From the NCBI GenBank assembly GCA_035079385.1, contig JAVHKY010000028.1:992001-1056000 (forward strand): 64,000 nucleotides of DNA, read 5' to 3'. Position numbers and translations under genes: made by a program. Shown piece by piece: positions 42,848 through 54,572 of the stretch. Position 1 is the first letter of the stretch. Each line of letters begins with the position of its first letter. Origin of the DNA: Aspidiotus rigidus (lineage: Eukaryota; Arthropoda; Insecta; Hemiptera; Diaspididae). The notes under the pieces were generated by a model, which had not been told where the DNA came from, did not search any database, and was given only the letters and a program-made list of their open reading frames with translations.

Positions 42848-43020
42848 ATGCCTCCTACACCGATCAAAACTTCTCTGATGCCAGGTTGAAGGGAATCCTC
42901 CAATAGCCCCCTTCGGCACATCAGGCCGAACTTATTTTGACATGTTTCATGTCTTTCGTCTCATCGTACCCCGATTTGAAAATTCGCGAGTACCCCCCCC
43001 CCCCCCCCCCCGTCAATAGA
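42848..43020. repeat. Hairpin-module scrap and inverted minisatellite end
   Basis: 42848-42935 resembles 21712-21800. It is followed by the palindrome GACATGTTTCATGTC, an inverted minisatellite unit and a poly(C) tract at about 42993-43011. Confidence 0.6.
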
Positions 43021-43655
43021 GACCGTGCGCGTGCAAATGTCTACCCGATAAGTGATTCAGCAATTTACAAGTACACCCCGCGTGCGTGTCAGTATTTCAG
43101 TTCGGTGATCAATGCGACGCGATGTTTTATTGTACGTTCAAAATTATTAGAACTTTCAACTTCAACTTTCGTTTATTCCAAAAAAGACGTCCCTTTCCGC
43201 ATGTGTAAAGTAGTTTTCCGTGATAACGAAATATCGATGAATACTGTCTAAAGTTCATACTTCTCGGAACATTGTGAACCAATTAATTCTCGACCAGTTC
43301 TTACACTTGACCTTCGCCCACGGGTACGACGTCGACGAGAGGCTATATAAAATACTAAGACGTTTGTCATTTCTAATTTCAGGGCTTTAAATACTGCGTG
43401 GCGACGTTTCGGTTTTCGGAAACTTGTCGAATGACTGTGAACAGAACTCAATTTTATTGCAAAGGGAATTTAAGGAATGAGAAGCTTACCACCTTCTTTG
43501 TAAGAAAATATGACGTACTATGGTTTCTGCCATCTTGATAGTGTTCCAATATCTAGAGAGTTTGATACAGAAGTATTTACTACTTTTTCCTGATCTACAA
43601 AATACATTTCCTTCAGATTCTACCCTCTCAATTACTTTTCAACGTCCAGTGAATT
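43021..43655. other. Noncoding, nothing recognised
   Basis: Single-copy-looking sequence without a convincing gene. Confidence 0.5.
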
Positions 43656-44345
43656 TTTGACATGTTTCATGTCTTAGCGCTACCCTCCCCCTAATTCCAA
43701 AATTACGGCTTCCTTAACGAAGTTAAACGAGAAACGCAGGGAACCTGTTTTATGATTCGAATGAGATTTGGTATTGAAAATTCAAGGAAGCCTAGATTTG
43801 GAGAAAGGTAGTAAAAAGAAGGCCTAGACCAACTATTAGTGTAATATAATATAGTTGGATGAATCAGGTTCCTTGTTAAAATTTCCACTCTTGAGCTATT
43901 TATGATAGGAGGGGAGTTTGGAAAAATTTCGACTCTCGAGCTATATTTGTATTAGTTGATCTGTTAGCGGCCCAAATAATTTAAAAGTCTTTTTTTCAAT
44001 TTGATAATTTTTTATTTGTTTAATGTTTTACTTGAAATTTTACAGTTGATTTTTAATTTTAATTTGGTTAAATTGTTTGTAATGTTTGGAACAAGGTTTG
44101 TTGTAATTTTTCTATTTTAACTTGTCGTTGTTCGTTCTGGAAGAGGATATATCTAATTAGATTTTTTTTTCGAGTAATTTTTCTAAGTCCCTCTCCTATC
44201 ATATATGGCACGAGGGTCGAAATTTTTCCAAGTCCCCCTCCTATCATATATAGCTCGAGAGTCAAAATTTTTCCAAGTCCCCCCTTCTATCATATATAGC
44301 TCGAGGGTCGAAATTTTTCCAAGTTTTTCGCTGGACGGCGGACGG
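43656..44345. repeat. Palindrome, foldback copy 3 and satellite units
   Basis: GACATGTTTCATGTC occurs at about 43657. The inverted 86-bp foldback is at 43707-43792. Satellite units lie at about 43880-43950 and 44165-44345, the latter with a GGACGGCGCAC-type spacer. Between 43951 and 44160 is AT-rich DNA. Confidence 0.65.
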
Positions 44346-46650
44346 CACACGGCGCACGGCAGATTTCTCAAATAGTCCCCCATAAAACAGGTTCCCTGTT
44401 AAAATTTGCTTCCTGTTAAAATTTGCGTCCGTCCGTACAACCATGACCTTGACACTTGGAAGAATTTCTGCTCTGACCCTCCTGTTGTGATTTGTATCTC
44501 GCGGTATGCCGTGGATCGTACGAGATTTGAAGACTCGACCTATCAGGGAAATCACAACAAGTTTTGAGGGAGTTTAAGAAAGAAAATCGGTTTTAGGTTA
44601 ACAAATATTAATTTAATTTACATAAATAATTATAAAATCTAAATCTGTACAACGAAATGAATTTTGTTAAAATTACGCGTGGTTCTCGAACGGGTTGACG
44701 TTTATCTTGAAGTTCCTAACGGACAGAAAACGAAAGCAGTCCGTCAGTCTACGTCTGGTAGAGTAAATACTAATTCAGAGAAATTTTAACGTAATCTAAA
44801 GATGGTTACTAAAAGAGGGTCAGAGGCGCTTAGTGGAGGTTACTTTCAAATAATAGGTTGGTTCAATCTCGACTTGACCAAAGCTGTCCTCAACGAAGAC
44901 GAAGTTTTCTGAGTCGTATTTGAAGGATGTAAATTTAGAGGTACACGATAATGATCCCGTAGAAGTCTTTCGGAGTTGGTAGATCAAAATAAGAATTAAG
45001 TACTTACTTCAGCGATTGCCTCTTCGAGGCTTATAACTATCTCTTCTGGTGGTTCCATTTATATACCGGTACTTGTAGATTTGGACTTTGAAGAATAGGA
45101 TTTGGTAAATCACTAATAGGTATAAATAAATATGGTATAGTATGCACGACGAAATCTACTGTGTGAATTTTTACGGTTTTTGACGGATCGAAATATCGGC
45201 AGGATATCGTAGCTGATAAATTGCTTAGTAATCGTTGTAAGAAGACGCCGTTTATTTTCAATGGAAAGGAGGTCGAGAAAAGAAATGGTTTAGCCTATTT
45301 AGGCTAAGTCGGATAATCGATGATGTAAATAATCGAGGATTTCGACACCTTCCACCCTAATTCCGAAATTTGCGTCCGTCCGTCCGTCCGTCCACCTGGC
45401 CCCTCCTTATACATTACCATTGGGGCTTATACTTCCTTTATACTAGCATGACTGTCACATCATCTTTAGGTGTACATGAAAATATATGGCTGTGACGTGC
45501 TACTGCATTTTAGTGGTTCATCTCTTTGAACATTGAACAAGAATCAAAAACAAATCGAAACGTTTTCATGAAGATTCCCTCATTTCGTTGTCAGCGAGGT
45601 GTGTGCAGATTACATTTTCCATCTACGCCTACAACAGTATTCTGCACACAGTCTCATCTCACTGTGTGCAAAGTACATCTTCTTGTGTTGTTAAAACGTG
45701 TGTGCAGTTTACTTTTTCCCATTAGAGTAGAGGTCATAGCATAGACGTGGAAAATCGTATTTAATATATTCATCTTCATAAAATGTTTAATTTAAGGGAA
45801 ATTGAGTATAAACATATCAGAAGAAAAAGAAAATTATGAAATAAGATGTATAAATCATGAGTAGGTTACTTTCCTGAACCCCCCTGACCCCTCAGTAAAG
45901 ATTTGACCATATCACCATCATTTGTAAGCTCAAAGTCCTCGTACGCATTAAAGGACTTCAGTGAACTCTTTACTCACAAATAATATCTTTTTTTTTTTAA
46001 ATAGGTGGGAGTATTTCATTTTTTCGTCTATTCGTCCTCAACCGAGAATATTCTGTTCAAAGACCTCTTCTCGAAGAAGCCCATCTTTTCATTTTGTCGC
46101 AAAGTTATTTCTTTTACGATGTGAAATTTATTCGTCGTTGAGGAGTTTAGCTTCAAGATGAAAATAGTTGTGCCGTCTCCTCGTATAACATGGAAATCGT
46201 CGATTTTTATCGTGCTCAAATATTCTATTTGACTTAATTCGCATGTCATAACATCTACTTCGAGATCATTCTTCTCGATGAACTGAAAAATAATAATTGA
46301 ACGTGTGATTGGAAATGCTGCATGTCCCAGAAATGTCCTTATTCCTGGGTCCATAGCGCTTATTGTGAACCATATTATTGTGCAAAAATTTATACGATCT
46401 GTCAGAAAGGCTTGTTGAGCAGAAGGCCACGTAGAGCAGTGTTCATCTATTCAAGATTCATTTCCAAATGTTAAATTCCTATTGATTACATCACCATTTC
46501 ATTGATTTACGACTTAATTACTCGTAACTTTCATTTACCATTATTCGTCCTCTCCAAACCACCTATTTTGAGTTTGGAACTCAATTTTCTATACCAAGCT
46601 GAAATTATTAAAATAGTATCGAGGTTAGACATACCTCGTGACTGGAAACT
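44346..46650. other. Noncoding with GTCC microsatellite
   Basis: A CGTCCGTCCGTCC run lies at about 45370-45393, after CCCTAATTCCGAAATTTGCG. That stretch resembles the Helentron 3' end (CCCTAATTTCGAAAAAATT). A minus-strand frame at 46354-46028 (108 residues) might be an exon of the gene at 46654-46890, but I cannot prove splice sites. Confidence 0.45.
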
Positions 46651-46653
46651 GTT

Positions 46654-46890
46654 TCAAACGATTATATTACCAGTATTCTCGCAATGATTATCGTAGAAAG
46701 TCGCGTAGTCTCTTTCAGCTTCCTCCATTTCTTCGTGGTTGAATTGGTAGAAACGCGCATGGTCTCTCCTAGCTCTCTCCCTTCCTTCGTGGTTGAATTT
46801 CAGGTCACCGGAAGACAAAGCTTTTGCAGAACCTAACAATCTTACAATACGAATACTTACCAACAAGTTGAGCAAGATTGTCTTCTGCAT
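46654..46890 (-). CDS. Possible small secreted protein with internal repeat
   Basis: 78 residues from an ATG at 46890. The first about 24 residues are hydrophobic (ILLNLLVSIRIVRLLGSAKA) and would serve as a signal peptide. The rest is Glu/Arg/His-rich and contains two related units, KFNHEGRERARRDHARFY and QFNHEEMEEAERDYATFY. A GGTAATA near its 3' end could be a splice donor, so it may be the first exon of a longer gene. I know no family. Small, repetitive, secreted peptides are common in venoms and cuticle, but nothing here decides. Confidence 0.35.
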   Translation of the reverse strand: MQKTILLNLLVSIRIVRLLGSAKALSSGDLKFNHEGRERARRDHARFYQFNHEEMEEAERDYATFYDNHCENTGNIIV

Positions 46891-46899
46891 TATACATCT

Positions 46900-48960
46900 A
46901 GTTCTGAAGAAATTGAAAAGGAAAATTTGTCTTGAGCGCGGTAAACAATTTTGTTAGCGGAATTTTAGTTTGTGACAAGTATCAGCTGAATAAACATAAT
47001 GTTAAAGTGTACAGGTTACGGTGTAGAATCTCACTCCCTTCAAATCTCGGTAATTTTTTTTTCAGAGCGCGCATAGAATACGAATCAATGTTACCAGAAG
47101 GCGTTGTAGGTCTAGGGCTCTATATCTGATGGGTATTCGCGCACGCCATTTTGTGTGCGAAAAGAAATAGCCCATTTTGAATTCGTATTTTTCAATGAAG
47201 GATTTATCGAGCATGGTTCGGTGAATTTTTTGGCCGAGCCCTTTGTTGGTAAAGAAATTTCATGGACACTAGCTTTTCAATTTTTCTCTAGAAGCATTTT
47301 TTTTTCCCGAGTTATCCTTGAATAATATCGATATCCGAGGTTAAACCCACCACAAACAAGTCGCACCTTTCAAAAAATTCTGCACATCTATCAATAAGGT
47401 TCCTCATATCTAGATAGTTTTTGAGGTCATAAGAAGTTGAGTTCAATGTTGTGCCGGAAATTTGGAGTTTTAAATTGCTTCAATTAAACATTAATGCAAA
47501 GGGTTAAGTAAAAATCAACGTACGATTATGAAGGGCTGTAACACCTGATGCTTTTCCACAGAAAGAAACTTCGAAGAAATTATCGACTGTTGAAACCGAA
47601 AAATCTCGCTAGAGCAATGATTTTAAACGCGTCTCTTGTAGGTTTGAAGTATCAAATTCAATCGAATTATGATGGAAATTTGCGAAGTCATTGAGAGCCG
47701 AGGGAACGCCTGTCTACAAACCCAACATGTCATCTACACAACGGTGCCAATAGATTAGAGACACACATATTTACAGACAAATTGAATTTTTCAACTGATC
47801 TCTAATTTTTACAATACTTGATTGTTGATAATATAATCTGAGTTTGTTTTCCATAACAAACAACAAGTAATGTTTGCATAAAATCTCCAGAAAAGATAGT
47901 GAATTTACCCACAAAAGGTGTCAAATTACTGCAACACATGCTCACTTCACCAATAATGATTATTTTGGCATTTTTCAAAAATTCTGCATAAGCTGTGTTG
48001 CATTTACTGTTTTCTCATCAACATTCAGAGGGAGTTTCAAAGCAGAATGAACTGTTATACCTCCAATTAGCAGCGATGATGCAACCGCTATCAAGCAATA
48101 TCTATCCTCGAGAACAACAAAAAGAAGAGGAATGAAATTGAGATAGTAAAGCAGATAGCAGAAGCCAATGGCTACCTTATAAGTGTGGTGAAGGAGTCTT
48201 TGGGAAAATGGAAACAAAGAAGGGAACCCATGATGGTACAGTAAGAAAGTACTCCGGATCGATATGTAGGGAAGCAGCACATAAACAAGGTGATGAGAAA
48301 AATGTGGGTATCCATAATAACCTACCTATGATGAAGAGAATCAGCAATGAGTGTACAAGCTCAGTTGTGAGCAGTGCGAAAGCATCTATATTCGGTTGAG
48401 ACTGGGAGAAAGTTTGAGATCAGGAAAACGGAGCACAAAAAGTCGAGGGAGGAAGAAAATGGCAAGTCACTGTTTGGTAAACACTAAAAAGAAGAAAACT
48501 CTGGGAATAAAGCCAGCCTCTTGAACAATGTAATCACGTTTGATAGCGAAAAATTATTTGGCCTAAGGAGCTAGAGGTATTCTCGCTCAATGTAAACAGA
48601 TGTAAAATCCGAAAAATCAATTGGTGGCTTTGGTGGGGACAAGTCAACAGGGGGCGTCGACGTGTCCTACAATCCAAAATTTCCAACCAACTTGATTGGA
48701 CTAGAAGGTCGCGATCAAATTTTGATAGAAGCGAACAAACAATTGAGAAAGTTCTGGAGATGGAGTCAGCCATTGAAGGACGAATTGAACTCCAAGAAAC
48801 GGTGTTCCAAGAGGTGGCGACAACCAGAAGTAGGTGTATAAAGCTCTAACAAATGTCTTGCGAAAATACATCTTGACGAATGGATCAGTTTCCAAACAAT
48901 GAAATCTCTGCAAAGCGTGATTTAAACGACTGAGACTAATCGCTACGTGATCTCAGTCAA
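46900..48960. other. Noncoding; possible membrane-protein exon remnant
   Basis: On the minus strand from about 48390 to 47975, hydrophobic stretches in shifting frames (for example CLIAVASSLLIGGITVH) suggest a decayed multi-pass membrane protein exon. I cannot name it. No repeats match elsewhere. Confidence 0.3.
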
Positions 48961-49009
48961 AAAAGAAAAACGGAAAAATCGGCACTAAATATCACTTTTA
49001 TTTGTTTAC

Positions 49010-49055
49010 GAGACCGACGTTTCGTCGCATCACGCGACTTCATCAGGGTCGAGAC
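49010..49055 (-). ncRNA. Type-I hammerhead ribozyme-like motif of PLE
   Basis: On the minus strand: helix I GACC/GGTC, core CTGATGA (49046-49040), helix II GTCGC-GTGAT-GCGAC, then GAAAC and the cleavage triplet GTC ending at 49016. All invariant core bases are present, with one extra A before helix II. Helix III is the 4-base palindrome ACGT, so cleavage would probably need two copies to pair. Penelope-like elements are known to carry such motifs in their terminal repeats. Confidence 0.6.
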
Positions 49056-49099
49056 TAAAAGGAATACAAAAATGTACACATAAAAGAGGTAAGAAAAAA

Positions 49100-49735
49100 C
49101 TATGTGTACTTAGTATGATTCAGAATCAGCGACTTGTAGACACATGAAAGTCCGTTTATATCAGTTTTAAAATTCACAGTATTGTTACGAATAATATTGA
49201 TCACTTCAAGAATCTGCCTCTTCTTATTATTATTTTCGCGGGCTACAATGTCATGACTTTTAAAATCAAAAAGATGAGTAGTATTTAAAGTGTGTTGATC
49301 CAAAGCAGTGACACCATTGCCTTCCTTTACATCGGTTTCGTGTTGGGAGATTCTCTTCTTAAGAAGTTGAGACGTCTCCCCCACATAAACCAGAGGACAG
49401 CTAGAGCAGGGAATCCTGTACACAACACCAGAGTTTAATGAGGGAGGGATTTTGTCTTTAGTTTTCGAAAAGAATTTTTGGTACATAGTGTTGTGACTAC
49501 CGAAACAGATGCGAATTTTGTTATCCAGAGAGGACAAGGATTTTTTAATGATGTGACTGCTTTGGCCTATGTAGGGCAACGAAAAGTATAAATAACTACT
49601 ATTATTACTATTACTATGGTCATGTTCATTATTCTTAGGTCTAAAATTCAATACGTCATTAATAAACTCATCAGGATAACTATTGGCTTTAAGCGTGTCA
49701 GAAAATTTATAGATAATGTCATTGTGAAAAATGGG
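49100..49735 (-). pseudogene. Penelope-like GIY-YIG endonuclease tail
   Basis: An open frame without its own start. Contains SGVVYRIPCSSCPLVYVGET, the GIY-YIG motif with the CxxC insertion, followed by the conserved Arg and His of the nuclease (KKRISQHETDV). Only the RT-EN linker and endonuclease remain, about 210 codons. Its protein is clearly different from that at 38787-41013, so it is a separate lineage. Confidence 0.8.
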
Positions 49736-49740
49736 GTGAG

Positions 49741-50396
49741 ATAATTTCTTTTTTCATTTTGATCTACAAGTAATAATATATTCACGTGATACTGGTAAAT
49801 AATAATTATTATACAAAAGTGTAAAAGTGAGAATCTTGTTTCGACTCGGTGAGTAATTGCACGAGCAGCACGGTTATCACTTCTACTCACCTGTATAATG
49901 CATAATTTTTTTGCAAAGTATGGTTAAAAGTGCGCCGTCAGTAGGTAAAAAAGCATTTTAGCCACACTGTGCAAAAAATTGTGTTCTTAACTTTCCTTCT
50001 CTCTTCTGTTCTTTTTTCTTCCTTCTTATCCATAGCTTGATATGTATTTTAAATTCGGTAAAAATTATACCGTGAAGATTAATAATCCGTGCCCAACCTA
50101 AATCATGTTACGTCTTAATAATACTAATGTGCAAAAATAATCAGCTAACTCATCAAAATGGTTCGACGTAAATCATGTTATATGTCTTCATATAGTGCGC
50201 AATAAATAATCAACTGACTTTCGTCGCGTCGATGGAAGGCCTTTGAAAGCTTAAAATACAGTTTTCACCACAAATAAAAATAGAATCATGGGTTACAAAA
50301 TCACGTGATTTAAGGGAGTAAAATGTGGAAAATTGAACATGACCGTAAGGGTTGAAACAATACCGAAATGGGTTCTGAAACAAAGATAAAGATTTT
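49741..50396. other. Noncoding, nothing recognised
   Basis: AT-rich DNA without genes or matched repeats. Confidence 0.5.
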
Positions 50397-51290
50397 GACA
50401 TGTTCCATGTCTTTTCTCTCGCCGGACCCCAATTTGGAAACTCGCGAGTACAGCCCGCGTAATATTAATAATTAATAATAAATAAATAAATAAATAAATA
50501 GATAAAGAAAGAAATAAATAATATTAAATAATTAAGTAAATAAATAATTAAATAATTAATTAATTAATTAATTAATACTTAAATAATTAAATAAATAAAT
50601 AATTAATATAATTAAATAATTAAATAAAAAATAAATAATTAAATAAATAATATAATTAATAATTAGAAAATCTCTACCCCGTGGGTGAGTCAGAAATTCG
50701 CGAGTACACCCCGCGTAATAATAATAAATAATTAATTAATCAATAATTAAATAATTAATTACCGTGCGTCCGTGCAAGCGTGCGTCCGTGCACATCTCTA
50801 CCCCGCGGATGATTCAGAAATTCGCGAGTACACCCCGCGTAATAATAATAATTAATAATAAATAAATAAATAAAGAAAGAAAGAAATAAATAATTAAATA
50901 ATTAATATAATTAATAATTAGAAAATCGCTACCCCGTGGAGATTCAGAAATTCGCGAGTACACCCCGCGTAATAATAATAATTAATTAATTAATACTCAA
51001 ATAATTAAATAATTAAATGATTAATATAATTAATAATTAGAAAATCTCTACCCCGTGGGTGATTCAGAAATTCGCGAGTACACCCCGCGTAATAATAATA
51101 AATGATTAATTAATTAATAATTAAATAATTAACTACCTTGCGTCCGTGCCAGCGTGTGTCCATGCACATCTCTACCTCGTGGATGATTCAGAAATTTGGG
51201 AGTATACCCCGCGTAATAATAATAATTAATAATAAATAAATAAATACATAAATAATATTAAATAATTAATATAATTAATAGAATCCCGAT
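50397..51290. repeat. Inverted AATAA-rich minisatellite array
   Basis: Begins with the palindrome GACATGTTCCATGTC, then TCTCTCGCCGGACCCCAAT and CTCGCGAGTACA. Five or six units of TTCAGAAATTCGCGAGTACA plus CCCCGCGTAATAATAATAA alternate with AATAA/AATTA runs, and two units include GTGCGTCCGTGCA. It is the reverse-strand form of the arrays at 3249 and 20172, without a long poly(C). Confidence 0.85.
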
Positions 51291-52515
51291 TTTGAAATTC
51301 GTTTATTTATTTATATTAGAGTGCCCTCCAACAGCCAGTTGGCCAATAACAGGAGGGCACTATTATGAAGAAAAAAATAATAATAGTTATAGATCAGTCA
51401 TCTTGAAATATTTCAGTCGAGGCTTTTACTAGGTCAAGTGTTCGTGAGACGTTACCCATTTATTACCTTACCTCTTTTGGCGTTGTATTTGTACTTATTC
51501 ATAGTCTACATTAACCCTTTTTTAAACTCATAGTCTACTTGTTTAGGCAATGAGAAAAGTTTACGAATTGTGCCTGTTTATATCAATTATGGATACTATT
51601 ACTCGTTTGTTTTCTCTTGGTCCTTGATTTGGTTTAGGAAAAGATTAGGTGTAGTTATACATCAACCATTATTAATCCAACACGGACGTTAGCGTAAAAA
51701 AGTATATAATCCAGGAAGTTATCGTTTGAGAAAGCAATGTAAGTGTCATGAAAAATTTTCGACAAGCTATTTCTGCTTTTGATAGTATTCAGCAATTTAC
51801 TTATTAGCATTCACGACAATTACCTATGTAGAATAATAACTGAAACTTGTATCTCTTTTGTTCGGGTAGAAACAAGCGTTTGTAATTGAAGCTTCCTTAA
51901 ATATTTGCTGCTGATCTCTTCGTTTCATTTAAACATCGTTGTTGTAGTCACTGCTAAAAGGTCTGCACCGGTACCATCACAATTTCGCATTCATGATAAC
52001 GGAAGATTTGTATTCTTTTCTGGTGGAATCTGTTTATGGACGCGCCTTCTGGATCGGGGCAGAATGCTTTTTTGGTCGATCACGGCTGTGATTTCGTCGT
52101 TTTGTTTAGTAGAAGATAAAGTTGGTATCGTAATAATTTCTGATTTACGACGGCGACGGAGAAAGGTTGTTATTCCTTCGTGCAGGATTTTTCATTCGAG
52201 ATTAACTTTAGGCTCTGGCTCATCACGACTTCTTCTTGTTGGAAGCAGAAGGCTCTTTTGGTTGACCATGGGCGCGATTTCGTCGGTTTTGTTTTGTTGA
52301 AGATGTTGAAAGCATACCGCTTTTGTTAGATAGGAAAATGCGTTGCTTCTTATCGCTGTTATTGTTCATGCTTGAAGATCTGCAGCAGTACCGTCACAAT
52401 TTCGCATCCATGATAAGGAGAGGTTTCTATTCTTCTCTGACAAAATCCGTTGATGACCGTTTACGATGATTTTCTGAAATAATTTCTGATGTCTGGGTCT
52501 CTCATGTTTCGCAGG
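51291..52515. repeat. Copy of tandem units 8041-8900, broken at 52516
   Basis: 51291-51450 includes a fragment of the 7642 repeat. 51640-52515 is a diverged copy of 8041-8900, ending at CTCATGTTTCGCAG where the other copies continue GGTTCGG. At that point the ORF cluster of 52.5-55.1 kb starts. Confidence 0.65.
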
Positions 52516-53063
52516 AAGTCTTGTATTTCCCATTCATTTTCAATATCAAATTGTGTATGTCTACTAGCAAAATTCTCATCTACACATTTAGATACAATTT
52601 TAAAATTACTCTCTCTACTTGGTGTTAGAAATATATCTTCATCTAACTTAAATTGATTATACCTTTGATCTGGTTTATCAGTTCTAAAAATATTTTTATG
52701 AAATTTGAATTGATTAAATCTTTGATCTGGTTTATCGGTACTAAAAACCTTTTCATCAAACTTGAATGGAGTTCCAGTAAGCCATGTATTTATTTCTTCC
52801 TTTGTCAATATAAAAGTAATTTTCAATTTATTTGGTTTAGATAATTTGGACTGAGTTAATTTTTGCAATAATATTGGATATAATTCATGTAATTTTTCAA
52901 CTACTTCTCTCCCTTTGAAAGCTACATGAATTCTATATTTTCTTAAATAGTGTTCTATTTGTCTTGTAGTTCTATTTGCATAAAAATTATGCACTTTAAA
53001 AAACTGAATCCATTGACTAATTTGTAAGTCTTGTTGTTCAGTCTCATTTTTTATAACACCCAC
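52516..53063 (-). pseudogene. Unknown ORF with internal repeats
   Basis: An open frame of about 180 residues with no early ATG, so a fragment or exon. It contains three near-repeats ending FKFDEKVFSTDKPDQRFNQ, FKFHKNIFRTDKPDQRYNQ and FKLDEDIFLT. The N-terminal half is Lys/Leu-rich. No family is recognised. It ends at the junction with the tandem-unit repeat. Confidence 0.35.
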
Positions 53064-53107
53064 TTATCACAATCTGATTTTTAGAATTCATTTTTTTCCC
53101 TATATAT

Positions 53108-53371
53108 TTAATAAGGAAAAAGTTTTATAAAGAATTTTATTTTATCAGACTGGTATGGAATTGTTGTCTTTTCTACATTCTTCATTTTTTTACATTTAGT
53201 ACAATATTTACCATTTTCAAACAAATTGAATGTACATGTTACCTCTCTTAGAAATTCATCAATATCATATTCTTTGAAATTTGATCCTATTAATTTATCA
53301 TTCTCTAAATCTAAGAAAGTTCTCTTACAAGTATCATATTGATGAGTAGTAGGTGTAATAATGACTTCCAT
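53108..53371 (-). CDS. Unknown 87-residue protein with CxxC
   Basis: From an ATG at 53371. Contains EVTCTFNLFENGKYCTKCKKM, a possible half zinc-binding site. Lies 45 bp upstream of the next minus-strand fragment. No family is recognised. It may continue into that fragment by frameshift, since the region between has few stops in other frames. Confidence 0.35.
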   Translation of the reverse strand: MEVIITPTTHQYDTCKRTFLDLENDKLIGSNFKEYDIDEFLREVTCTFNLFENGKYCTKCKKMKNVEKTTIPYQSDKIKFFIKLFPY

Positions 53372-53399
53372 ATCGATATCTAATTCTAGGTTGTCTTCA

Positions 53400-53800
53400 A
53401 TGAAGTATTTATAGAGAAATTAATTTAATAAGAAAATTAATAAGGAAAAAACCTTCTCAAAACCTGTCTAAAACCTATCCAAAACCTTCTCAAAACCTGT
53501 TCAAATATAACTAGGTATGTTAATTCAGACTTCGTTCAAAATACGTCTGATCTCAAATACGTTCAAAATGCGTCTAATCCTAAATATTTTTAAAATACGT
53601 CTGATCTCAAATATGTTCAAATTTACATTCAAACTACATTCAGACCATATGTTCAAATTTACATTCAAATTTACGTTTGTTCAAATTTATGTTCAGACTA
53701 CACTCAAATTTCAATATGAAACCTTCAAAAATTCAAAATCTTTTAAAATTTCATGATATGAAGCTAACATAAAACCATGAGCCTAAATACCCTAATTACT
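53400..53800. repeat. Short degenerate repeats TTCAAATTTACATTCAAA
   Basis: Two types: AAAACCTTCTC/AAAACCTATCC runs at 53450-53510, and TTCAAA with ACGTCTGATCTCAAATA-type units at 53530-53720. Low-complexity, noncoding, between two minus-strand ORFs. Confidence 0.55.
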
Positions 53801-53802
53801 TT

Positions 53803-54390
53803 TCATTTTTTAGGAATTTCTGTTATAGCAATTGCTTCAACATCATTCAGTTGTTTGTTTTTCAATTCATTCATTTTCTTGAGTTCCTCATGAGAATAAA
53901 TTTTCTTTCTCAAGTCACTTATTTTATTCAATGATGATTTCAAAGTATTTTCTCTATAAGATGATATTTTTTTATCATTTGTTGTTTTAACAATCATTTC
54001 TATTTTTTTCTGTAGTTCCTTTTGACTTTCTGAAACAAGTTTTTTCCCCTTTTCAGTTTTTAATGCATGATTTTTAAGTTGTTCAATTATTTTATCTTTT
54101 TGAATACCTATTTGGATTTGTTTTTGTAAATCTTTAAATATTTCATTATTGATATATTTATAACCATTCAATTCAATAAGTACATTTGTAAAAATTAGAA
54201 GAACTTGCTTAATCACTTCCTTATCTTCAGATGAATAATTTGAACTTTTGTCAAGTAATGTTGAAATTTTTGCAAAATCACTGTTAAATTCTTTAGCTAT
54301 ATTTTTTACCTCAGGATGATCCTCAATAATATCATCCAAATCATCGAGACAGGTTACTTTTGCACTTGCATAAGTCTTGAGAAGATCCAT
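53803..54390 (-). CDS. Unknown 195-residue coiled-coil protein
   Basis: From an ATG at 54390. Rich in Lys, Glu, Ile and Leu, with long heptad-like stretches (about 95-185) predicting a coiled coil. The N-terminal third is acidic (DDLDDIIEDHPEV). No domain, signal peptide or membrane segment. It is the best-preserved frame in the cluster and divergent from the ORF at 54573. Its codon use is even more AT-rich than the surroundings, suggesting another origin, perhaps viral or from a mobile element, but this is inference. Confidence 0.5.
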   Translation of the reverse strand: MDLLKTYASAKVTCLDDLDDIIEDHPEVKNIAKEFNSDFAKISTLLDKSSNYSSEDKEVIKQVLLIFTNVLIELNGYKYINNEIFKDLQKQIQIGIQKDKIIEQLKNHALKTEKGKKLVSESQKELQKKIEMIVKTTNDKKISSYRENTLKSSLNKISDLRKKIYSHEELKKMNELKNKQLNDVEAIAITEIPKK

Positions 54391-54572
54391 CTAGCTTTAT
54401 AATTTAATATAAAAAATTTTCATTATAAATTATACTTCACTAACTCTCACTGCCCTTCACTGACCTTCATAATCTTTCAGTATCCTTCATTATAAATTAA
54501 AGTTCACTAGCTTTCACTGACTCTCACTATCTTTCATAATCTTTCAGTATCAGTCAGTTAAGGTTAGTGAAT
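54391..54572. promoter_or_regulatory. Divergent intergenic region with CTTTCACTGA repeats
   Basis: Contains five or more copies of a motif near TTCACTGACTTTCA and CATAATCTTTCAGTAT. It separates two divergent ORFs and could hold both promoters. No known site is recognised. Confidence 0.35.

Larger units (their letters stand above)
48975..49740 (-). mobile_element. Penelope-like element 3' fragment
   Basis: The minus strand encodes the C-terminal end of a second, unrelated Penelope-like ORF (49740-49100) and its 3' untranslated region with a hammerhead-like motif (49010-49055). The element is cut off upstream near 49740. Confidence 0.75.
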
